From contig DATKYB010000102.1 in assembly GCA_035528715.1 (NCBI GenBank), positions 1 to 11,407 on the forward strand: a stretch of DNA of 11,407 nt, written 5' to 3'. This document shows, piece by piece, positions 1 to 6,181 of this stretch. Within the stretch, counting starts at the first letter, position 1, and every line of letters starts with the position of its first letter. The DNA is from Nitrospinota bacterium (GTDB lineage: Bacteria; JADFOP01; DATKYB01). Both the position numbers and the translations under genes were made by a program. The notes under the pieces were generated by a model that saw only the letters and a program-made list of their open reading frames with translations, did no database searches and had not been told where the DNA came from.

Positions 1-164
1 AACTCTCTTGGCTCAGTTGCACCGAGAGGGTCCCACAAAACCTTTCCATTTTTAGTTATAGGGTATTTTTTAGAGATGGGTTCGGGAACTGGATATCTAT
101 ACTCATCATAGGCTTTTTCTAATATTTCAATAATTGTTTCACCTGTTATTTTTTTTCTCCGCAT
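1..164 (-). CDS. Unknown protein, N-terminal fragment cut by window edge
   Basis: An open frame runs from an ATG at 164 leftward to the window edge without a stop, giving 54 codons plus part of another. The product starts MRRKKITGETIIEILEKAYD and continues through a proline-rich stretch (YPVPEPISKKYP) to WDPLGATEPRE. An in-frame TAG lies about twelve codons upstream, so this ATG is the only ATG that can start it. It overlaps the end of the HEPN-like gene by 19 bases in another frame, which suggests translational coupling; no Shine-Dalgarno sequence is visible. I recognise no family. The charged N-terminus followed by a possible amphipathic helix is all that can be seen. Most of the gene is probably missing, so even its reality rests on frame openness and the tight overlap. 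Confidence 0.5.
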   Translation of the reverse strand, partial: MRRKKITGETIIEILEKAYDEYRYPVPEPISKKYPITKNGKVLWDPLGATEPRE

Positions 165-496
165 TTTGTGAATAGATCTGTAAAAACATTTCTACTTAAT
201 ATATTTTTAGAAATAAGTTTTTCAATCATCTTTTTCAAGTTATGCCCTAATTCCCTACTTTTAGCAATTTCGTTGATTTTTTCCCTTGCTTCATTTTCTG
301 ATAAGTATTCATATTCTTCTGTTCTTGTTCCAAGAATATAAGCCTTAAGAATTTTTTCCAAACCTTGAGCATAAAAAAGGGGTGGATACCATCGAAACTT
401 TCCTTCTATATAAAAGCCTAAATAAAAATCTTCAATGCCTCTTATTGTCCAAAATCTTATTACTTTTTCTTTGGTTAGTTTTGATGAAGAATTCAT
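146..496 (-). CDS. HEPN-like small helical protein
   Basis: This 116-residue protein has the layout of a HEPN domain: a helix with YAQGLEKILKAYILG (about residues 42-56), similar to the 'a..a.E..lKa.l' helix of HEPN proteins, then an acidic linker, then ELGHNLKKMIEKLI (about 82-95), like the 'GHdL..ll' element. Many HEPN proteins are toxins or RNases, often paired with a nucleotidyltransferase antitoxin or found in defence islands; others are non-catalytic scaffolds. The usual R-x4-6-H catalytic motif is not obvious: the late Arg-Asn in LSRNVFTDLF has no following His. A catalytic role is therefore not supported. The gene begins nine bases after the membrane-protein gene ends and overlaps the next gene by 19 bases, so it sits mid-operon. 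No Shine-Dalgarno is seen; the leader is almost all A/T. Fold assignment is from pattern only. Confidence 0.6.
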   Translation of the reverse strand: MNSSSKLTKEKVIRFWTIRGIEDFYLGFYIEGKFRWYPPLFYAQGLEKILKAYILGTRTEEYEYLSENEAREKINEIAKSRELGHNLKKMIEKLISKNILSRNVFTDLFTKCGEKK

Positions 497-505
497 ATTT
501 TTATA

Positions 506-1300
506 TTAATCATTTGTGGACTCTTTTTTACTCTTTTCCAGGTTTCTTTTCTTAACCTTAGAATTGTTGAATATTGAATTAAGCTCATTAGCGTTTTCAC
601 CGGGACAAACTTTATTTATTTCTTTTAGCAGTAAATCCATCTGTTGTTCTATACTTTCATAAGGACTTATAAAGAAGGCGTTTGCTCTACTTTGAGCAGC
701 GGTTGCTTGTGCTTTAGTTTTTTCTCTTTCAGTTCTATCAGGCATTGCTCCCGCTTTGACCGCTAAATCAGAAGCCGTTTCATAATGTCGCCTAACTTGG
801 AAAAATTTTGCTTTAAGATCAGTTATTGCACCAATTATTTTTGGATTTTTACATACTGCAGCAAACCTTGAAAGTGTCGTAGCATCAGAAAAGTCCCACA
901 AATTGCCATAAGATACCTCACCTTTAAATATTTGTTCATAATTGTCAATACAACGCTTATATGCAAATACTAATTCATAACCAAATGCAATTATTAAGGA
1001 ACGATATTCCTCTTTTTCTCTTTTTTTAAGATGAAAAATATTTACAAAACTTCCAATTAACGCACCTAAAAAAGTAAAAAATCCTGCCAATATTGTTGCT
1101 GTTATAATGCTAATATGTATTCCTTTTTCGGCTGGAATTTCTTTTGAAGAAGTCTGCTCTTTAATCAAAGATTTTTTTACTATCTCTATATTTTTTTCAT
1201 TAGTTAGAGATTGAGATTCTAATGATTTTTTTATGTTTGTTTGAGCGTTAACATTTAAAGTAATAAGAATAAAAAAGATAAATATTATATATTTTTTCAT
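506..1300 (-). CDS. Unknown membrane-anchored protein with signal peptide
   Basis: The frame is open from 1390, but I place the start at the ATG at 1300 because it begins a textbook signal sequence, MKKYIIFIFFILITLNVNA followed by QTN, and because the candidate promoter (-10 at 1334-1339) lies inside the longer version. The resulting protein has 264 residues: signal peptide 1-19, a short polar segment 20-60 probably outside the membrane, one transmembrane helix about 63-86 rich in small residues (GFFTFLGALIGS), a basic stop-transfer KKREK, then about 170 mostly helical residues probably in the cytoplasm. The signal could also be an uncleaved first helix. No family is recognised and no catalytic motif is seen. 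It is first in a likely three-gene operon with the HEPN-like gene. The 'NAQ' cleavage style resembles Bacteroidota signal peptides, a weak hint of transfer. Confidence 0.6.
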   Translation of the reverse strand: MKKYIIFIFFILITLNVNAQTNIKKSLESQSLTNEKNIEIVKKSLIKEQTSSKEIPAEKGIHISIITATILAGFFTFLGALIGSFVNIFHLKKREKEEYRSLIIAFGYELVFAYKRCIDNYEQIFKGEVSYGNLWDFSDATTLSRFAAVCKNPKIIGAITDLKAKFFQVRRHYETASDLAVKAGAMPDRTEREKTKAQATAAQSRANAFFISPYESIEQQMDLLLKEINKVCPGENANELNSIFNNSKVKKRNLEKSKKESTND

Positions 1301-1333
1301 AAAGTACCGCTCTATGAAATTATTGATATGAAT

Positions 1334-1362
1334 ATAATAAATAAAACAATAGACTATTGCAA
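1334..1362 (-). promoter_or_regulatory. Candidate sigma70 promoter for the leftward accessory operon
   Basis: Read on the minus strand, TTGCAA (1362-1357) is followed after 17 bases by TATTAT (1339-1334). The -10 matches five of six consensus bases and the -35 four of six. Transcription would start near 1327, leaving a leader of about 27 bases before the ATG at 1300. A weak purine patch (AGAGCGG) lies about eight bases before that ATG. The match is by eye only. Confidence 0.5.
1347..1359. promoter_or_regulatory. Perfect 6-1-6 palindrome, candidate operator
   Basis: CAATAG-A-CTATTG is a perfect inverted repeat with a one-base centre. It lies within the spacer and touches the -35 of the leftward promoter, and it sits about 14 bases upstream of the rightward -35. 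A dimeric regulator bound here could control both divergent units. AT-rich DNA gives short palindromes by chance, so this is a candidate only. Confidence 0.35.
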
Positions 1363-1372
1363 TTGAAAGTTC

Positions 1373-1402
1373 TTGACAGGGTGTTATCAATGGATTTATA
1401 AA
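1373..1402 (+). promoter_or_regulatory. Strong sigma70-type promoter, probably giving a leaderless mRNA
   Basis: A perfect TTGACA (1373-1378) is followed after 18 bases by TATAAA (1397-1402); with a 17-base spacer the -10 reads TTATAA. The expected transcription start is about 1408-1411, at or within a few bases of the ATG at 1411. There is no room for, and no sign of, a Shine-Dalgarno sequence. Confidence 0.6.
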
Positions 1403-1410
1403 AACTTAAT

Positions 1411-2121
1411 ATGAAGAAAGAAATCGAGCCAAAGCAGTTTGAAGATGAGACATCTAATATTATCACTTCTACTTTGAGAAACCTTCTCGAGGGAATCACT
1501 GGTATACTTACTTCTGAGAGGAAAGACTATATTCTATCGGTTAGTCGTATTTTCCAAAGGATGCGAGGTGGTCAATTTTTATCAATTTTTAAAGAAGAAT
1601 GGGATAAATTTAAAGAAAAAGGACGGATCAAAGATGACTATCAATTTACAGAGCAACATAAGGTTTGTCTTCAGGAATTATTAGATTTTTTGGATAATGA
1701 CTCACCAGATGAAATGCATTTTTCAGTACTAAAAAAAATCTTTCTTGTAGCTGCAAGTGAAAAAGTAACCGATCGCAACAGTATACTTCCACAGCAATAT
1801 ATGAAGATTTGCAGAAATCTCTCTTCTGGGGAGATTCTTGTACTTAATGCCTGTTATCAAGTTACTAAAGAGGATTGGTTCAAAAATACTAAACAAATAG
1901 ATTCGGGAGCTGGATATTGGTTGAAAAAAATTGCTGAGAAATCCAATTTAAAATATAATGAACTTGTGGAAGTCCATGAAAATGAATTAATAAAGAAAAA
2001 ACTATTAACTGATAGACAATATGGCGATCGAAGCGGGGTTATGCCCAAACCTTATTATAGAATCACAAAGTTAGGTTATGAAATTTGCAAATATATAGAA
2101 AGTTACGAAGAAGAAAAATAA
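1411..2121 (+). CDS. Unknown protein, helical N-part and possible C-terminal winged helix
   Basis: This 236-residue soluble protein has no signal peptide or transmembrane segment. The N-terminal half is charged and helical (about 10-120). The C-terminal part, about 140-232, runs LSSGEILVLNACYQ, a linker, then ELVEVHENELIKKKLLTD and YYRITKLGYEICKYIE. That order, a helix pair, a 'second half turns to beta' YRIT strand and a final helix after LG, is how many winged-helix domains end, and it also recalls the C-termini of some abortive-infection-like proteins (DUF4393 type). I cannot assign either with confidence. It is transcribed away from the signal-peptide/HEPN-like operon, so it may be its regulator or partner. 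The start is fixed by the promoter immediately upstream, implying leaderless translation. Base composition is AT-rich like the leftward operon. Confidence 0.7.
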   Translation: MKKEIEPKQFEDETSNIITSTLRNLLEGITGILTSERKDYILSVSRIFQRMRGGQFLSIFKEEWDKFKEKGRIKDDYQFTEQHKVCLQELLDFLDNDSPDEMHFSVLKKIFLVAASEKVTDRNSILPQQYMKICRNLSSGEILVLNACYQVTKEDWFKNTKQIDSGAGYWLKKIAEKSNLKYNELVEVHENELIKKKLLTDRQYGDRSGVMPKPYYRITKLGYEICKYIESYEEEK

Positions 2122-2161
2122 AGCTAAAATGATTTTCAATTAAAATGCTTATTATTTTTTT
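2121..2161 (+). terminator. Possible weak intrinsic terminator after the rightward gene
   Basis: Directly after the stop codon, AAGC and ATTTT (2121-2124, 2132-2136) can pair with AAAAT and GCTT (2142-2150), leaving a bulge on the left arm. ATTATTTTTTT follows, giving a good U-run. The stem is weak because it is AT-rich, so the call rests mainly on position and the T-tract. Confidence 0.35.
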
Positions 2162-2216
2162 CCCTCCCCCTTTTCAGGCATTTTCCTTGCGGAGAACCAC
2201 AAAGCGATTTTTAACT

Positions 2217-2342
2217 CCCCCTTCTGCTTTTTAGGGATTTTACAATTGAGTGAGGAGAAAAGAGGAAGGGTGTTTGAGCGAAGCGAGTTTCCTTCCTCGC
2301 CGAACGATTGCAGAAAAACCCCGTTTAAAAAAGCAGGGGGGG
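2217..2342. repeat. Long imperfect inverted repeat, about 126 bp
   Basis: The outer arms are CCCCC-TT-CTGCTTTTTA (2217-2233) and TAAAAAAGCAGGGGGG (2326-2342 with one extra A). The next layer pairs CAATTG (2243-2248) with CGATTG (2305-2310) and GGG (2234-2236) with CCCC (2319-2322). The centre is a perfect 8-bp stem GAGGAAGG (2262-2269) with CCTTCCTC (2291-2298) around a loop containing GAGCGAAGCGAG. Successive paired layers along one axis make chance unlikely. It has no transposase and could be a MITE-like element, a structured RNA or a dispersed intergenic repeat. The GAGCGAAGCGAG loop is a phrase I recall from intergenic repeats in various bacterial genomes, but I cannot confirm the family. 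Confidence 0.6.
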
Positions 2343-2355
2343 CACCCTTCTTTAG

Positions 2356-2385
2356 TTACCTTTCTTGGGTGAGCAAGAAAGGTAA
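2356..2385. repeat. Perfect 12-bp hairpin, unit 1 of a tandem pair
   Basis: TTACCTTTCTTG (2356-2367) and CAAGAAAGGTAA (2374-2385) are exact reverse complements around a six-base loop, GGTGAG. The flank CTTCTTTAG just left of it is repeated as TTTCTTTGG before the second hairpin, 80 bp further on. There is no T-tract on either side, so it does not read as a simple terminator. Confidence 0.75.
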
Positions 2386-2434
2386 AAAGGATTGGTTAAT
2401 CCGTTAAGAAAATCGATGGGGGTGTCTTTCTTTG

Positions 2435-2465
2435 GTTCGTTTGCTTTCGCAAGCAAGAAATGAAC
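2435..2465. repeat. Hairpin, diverged unit 2 of a tandem pair
   Basis: TTGCTT (2441-2446) and AAGCAA (2451-2456) form a perfect inner stem around TCGC, and GTTC (2435-2438) can pair with GAAC (2462-2465) across a small internal irregularity. The unit shares its left flank (G-run, then TTTCTTTGGTT) and its right arm (CAAGAAA) with the hairpin at 2356-2385, at a period of 80 bp. The two are diverged copies of one palindromic repeat. Confidence 0.6.
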
Positions 2466-2566
2466 GAGGCCGGTTAGAGAATTTTAGAGCCGAGACGCTA
2501 TCGCTGGAGCCGAAATATTATATCTTCTATGCTATTAAATTATAATCCAGTCCGCGGGGGCTGAAT

Positions 2567-3214
2567 TTAAAAGCCATATTCCTCGCCTATAAGGATAACG
2601 CTTATCCTCTCCTTTTGATGCTGTCCCTCAATGATGGTAAAACAATTACAGAGCCTTCCTGGAGGAAAACAGTGTTCGTCATCACAAATTCCTGTTGCAG
2701 CACAGGGAGTCTTGGCATTAAACCTGATACAGTTCATTGGTGCGGCTATGCTATGAACCCTATCAATCCCTTCCTGAATCGTATTAACAATCTTGCTTAC
2801 ACTGCCTATCAATATTACTTTTTTAGGACCAAACAGGGTAGCGGCAACCCTGTTTCCCATACCATCGCAATTGATAATTTGCCCCTTTATGGTTATGGCA
2901 TTGAAGCTACAGATATAGACATCAGACATGAGCCCTTTTACCCTCATTGCTTCTATTTCTTTCGGGGTTATGTCTTTTTTATATCGATCAAGAAGGGCTA
3001 CATCCTTTTTCCGAAGCTTATCAACAAGGCCTGTTTCTAATAGGGTCACGGAACCGCCAAGACCCACCAAGGATTTATTCGGAACCATCTTTAATACCTC
3101 TTTGCAAGCCTTTTCTTTTGTTTCTACAAACAGCCCATTCATGTATCTCTTTTCAAGGGCTTTACAAACTGCTTTTGCCTTCTTCTCCATTATGATTTCT
3201 CTCGGGCTTTTCAT
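2567..3214 (-). CDS. LUD-domain (LutC/YkgG-like, DUF162) protein
   Basis: This 215-residue protein matches the LUD family: an N-terminal helical part, GGSVTLLETGL at 53-63, LLDRY at 74-78, SFNAIT then KGQIINCDGMGNRVAATLFGP at about 103-130, and ILIGSVSKIV at 134-143. Family members include LutC of the iron-sulfur lactate oxidation complex LutABC, but many stand-alone copies in anaerobes have no known role. The C-terminus has the family Cys cluster TPCAATGIC...C...LCNC (C171, C177, C182, C189, C191), a likely metal or cluster site; the spacing CDDEHC is wider than the CxxC or CxDC I expect. No lutA or lutB is nearby, so lactate use is not implied. The start at 3214 is supported by AGGGAGAG about four bases upstream. 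It lies beyond the ATP synthase terminator and is probably transcribed on its own. Confidence 0.85.
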   Translation of the reverse strand: MKSPREIIMEKKAKAVCKALEKRYMNGLFVETKEKACKEVLKMVPNKSLVGLGGSVTLLETGLVDKLRKKDVALLDRYKKDITPKEIEAMRVKGLMSDVYICSFNAITIKGQIINCDGMGNRVAATLFGPKKVILIGSVSKIVNTIQEGIDRVHSIAAPMNCIRFNAKTPCAATGICDDEHCFPPGRLCNCFTIIEGQHQKERISVILIGEEYGF

Positions 3215-3296
3215 GGTCTCTCCCTTAATTTTGATGTTTGAAAATCCAAATATTTCCCTTTTTTAGAATATCCCTCCCTTGTTTTTTAAGCTAAAT

Positions 3297-3313
3297 TCTA
3301 TAATGTCTATAAT
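3297..3313. repeat. Tandem 8-bp direct repeat upstream of the LUD gene
   Basis: TCTATAAT occurs twice (3297-3304 and 3306-3313) with one base between. On the minus strand this reads ATTATAGA-C-ATTATAGA. It lies about 85-100 bases upstream of the LUD start, in the only gap that can hold its promoter. A TTGAAA lies just upstream but no well-spaced -10 is clear, so this could be part of a promoter or a regulator site. Confidence 0.3.
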
Positions 3314-3379
3314 AACCTTTTTTTCAATAGTTCATTCTGTGTGCCTGTCTCTCTATTATTTATATCTTTTCTTTAAATC

Positions 3380-3411
3380 AAAAGACAGTGCCAACTTAAG
3401 CACTGCCTTTT
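3380..3411 (-). terminator. Intrinsic terminator of the ATP synthase operon
   Basis: On the minus strand AAAAGGCAGTGC (3411-3400) pairs with GCACTGTCTTTT (3391-3380) around an eight-base loop. All twelve positions pair if one G-U wobble is allowed, whereas the plus strand would have an A-C mismatch, so it favours the minus strand. It begins 23 bases after the epsilon stop. The 3' arm itself supplies the U-run. Confidence 0.8.
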
Positions 3412-3434
3412 AACAATAAAATACAGTTATTAAA

Positions 3435-3848
3435 CTAATTTTTTCTTTGTGAGGCTAAGCGTATTCTGGCAAGTGCCTTTTGTAAGGCAGCCCATACCCT
3501 TGTATAATCTACATCCTCATCTGTTTTCCCTGCCAAACGAGCCTCTGCTCTCTCCTTGGCAGCCTTTGCTCTTTCTATGTCAATCTCTTCTGGAATTTCA
3601 GCAACATCTGTTAGAATATTAACCCTGTCTGGTCCAATCTCGGCAATGCCACCGCTAATTGATAGATGTTTTTTTTCAGAACCAACACTATACGAGGCCA
3701 TACCGATACCGAGCTTAGTTATAAAGTATGTATGGCCAGGAAGAACGCCGAATTCCCCCTCTACTCCTGGAGCTGTTACTGTATCTACCTCTTCTCTCAC
3801 AAGTTGTCTATCAGGGGTTAGAATCTCTAAACTTATCTTCATTTTCAT
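3435..3848 (-). CDS. atpC: F1 ATP synthase epsilon subunit
   Basis: The 137-residue product is the epsilon subunit, a rotor part that couples F1 to the c-ring and can inhibit ATP hydrolysis. The N-terminal beta-sandwich is clear: LEILTPDRQLVREEVDTVTAP, then GEFGVLPGHT (31-40) and ISGGIAEI (64-71). The C-terminal helices (about 88-133) include IDIERAKAAKERAEARL at 89-105, which matches the I(L)DxxRA motif linked to ATP binding by epsilon in Bacillus PS3 and relatives. The gene abuts beta: the TAG of atpD is followed at once by ATG. A second in-frame ATG two codons on (3842) is better spaced from the AAAGGTG Shine-Dalgarno and may be the true start. It is the last gene before the terminator. 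Confidence 0.95.
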   Translation of the reverse strand: MKMKISLEILTPDRQLVREEVDTVTAPGVEGEFGVLPGHTYFITKLGIGMASYSVGSEKKHLSISGGIAEIGPDRVNILTDVAEIPEEIDIERAKAAKERAEARLAGKTDEDVDYTRVWAALQKALARIRLASQRKN

Positions 3849-5288
<1,440 letters not shown>

Positions 5289-5293
5289 TTAAA

Positions 5294-6151
5294 TTAACCT
5301 TTCATAGCATCGGCGCCACTTACAACTTCTATAATTTCTTTCGTTATTGCAGCCTGCCTTGCTTTGTTGTATGTAAGGGTTAAGCTTTCTGTTAACTCGG
5401 CGGCATTCTCTGTTGCTGCATCCATCGCCGTCATCCTTGCGCTGTGCTCGCTGGCTATTGATTCTAAAAGGACCCTAAAAATCTGTGTTTTTATATATCT
5501 TGGCAGAAGGTCTTTTAAGATTTCTAGCTCTGAAGGTTCATAAATATAATCAATATCTGCTGCTCCCTCCTGTTTGTTCTTGCATTCAAAAGGCAATAAA
5601 GTGTTTACGATGGTTTTCTGAAATAAGACAGACTTAAAATAATTATAAATTATATAGACACCATCAATGTCTCTCGTTACATAATCTTCCATGATATCCT
5701 GGCTTATCTCTGATGCCTTTATATATGAAAAGTCTGTAAATAAATCCTTATATTCTTTTTTGATTTTAAAATCCCTTCTTTTAAAAAACTCCTGAGCCTT
5801 TTTTCCAATCAACATCAATGACTTTTCAAATTCCTTTTCTTTCAAAAAGCTCATTGCTTCTCTGAAGATATTTGCATTAAAAGCGCCGCAGAGCCCCCTG
5901 TCAGAAGAAACGACTATCAAAACCACCCTTTTTATCTCTCTTTTTTCTAACAAAGGGTGGGGGCTCAGGTCAGTTCTCGCAACAAGGTTCTCTACAACTT
6001 CTTGAATCTTACTAGAATAAGGCCTAGCCGATAGCAAGCTATCTTGAGCGCCCTTAAGCTTTGCAGCAGCTACCATCTTCATAGCTTTTGTTATCTGCTG
6101 GGTATTTCTTATGCTTCCTATTCTCCGCCTTATTGTTCTTAACGTAGCCAT
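5294..6151 (-). CDS. atpG: F1 ATP synthase gamma subunit
   Basis: The 285-residue gamma subunit is the central rotor shaft. Both coiled-coil ends are recognisable: MATLRTIRRRIGSIRNTQQI with TKAMKMVAAAKL at the N-terminus, and the C-terminal helix ARMTAMDAATENAAELTESL followed by NKARQAAITKEIIEVVSGA. The middle contains the conserved SSDRGLCGAFN (about 82-92). The start is certain because it begins the family's standard N-terminus. Oddly, the 30-base leader after alpha is almost pure A/T with no GG, so no Shine-Dalgarno sequence is possible close to the ATG; initiation must rely on an unstructured leader or on ribosomes arriving from alpha. Confidence 0.97.
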   Translation of the reverse strand: MATLRTIRRRIGSIRNTQQITKAMKMVAAAKLKGAQDSLLSARPYSSKIQEVVENLVARTDLSPHPLLEKREIKRVVLIVVSSDRGLCGAFNANIFREAMSFLKEKEFEKSLMLIGKKAQEFFKRRDFKIKKEYKDLFTDFSYIKASEISQDIMEDYVTRDIDGVYIIYNYFKSVLFQKTIVNTLLPFECKNKQEGAADIDYIYEPSELEILKDLLPRYIKTQIFRVLLESIASEHSARMTAMDAATENAAELTESLTLTYNKARQAAITKEIIEVVSGADAMKG

Positions 6152-6181
6152 TTATTTTATTATATTTAATTTTGTTTTAAG

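Larger units (their letters stand above)
2122..2566. other. Non-coding repeat-rich boundary region
   Basis: No open frame here looks like a gene. The stretch contains the weak terminator, a long imperfect inverted repeat, and two tandem hairpin units, each described separately. The remaining 2466-2566 holds a short direct repeat of GAGCCGA (in 'gagccgagacgctatcgctggagccga'-like order, seven bases each) and a small GC-rich inverted element at about 2548-2563 that could weakly terminate the leftward LUD transcript. G-runs and C-runs here contrast with the AT-rich accessory genes on its left. Confidence 0.6.

Noticed and set aside
136-151. TGTTTCACCTGTTATT resembling a parS site
   Set aside because: Only the left half matches the TGTTTCACGTGAAACA palindrome; the right half differs at several bases and it lies within a coding frame.
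506-1390. Longer start at 1390 for the signal-peptide protein
   Set aside because: It would place the candidate promoter within the coding region and add 30 residues ahead of a textbook signal peptide.
1857-2048. Minus-strand frame of 63 codons inside the rightward accessory gene
   Set aside because: It is short, antisense to a longer frame with its own strong promoter, and shows no signal of its own.
2356-2385. Perfect hairpin as an intrinsic terminator
   Set aside because: No T-run follows on either strand and the stem is repeated 80 bp away, so a repeat element fits better.
2217-2465. CRISPR-like array
   Set aside because: Only two diverged units with an 80-bp period plus a unique inverted repeat; there are no regular direct repeats, spacers or cas genes.
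2340-2470. Reading the tandem repeats as a small gene (FFSYLSWVSKK-type peptides)
   Set aside because: Stops interrupt each unit, there is no Shine-Dalgarno, and the palindromic structure explains the conservation better.
2615-3266. Plus-strand open frames opposite the LUD gene
   Set aside because: They are antisense to a well-conserved family gene and have no recognisable domain or ribosome site.
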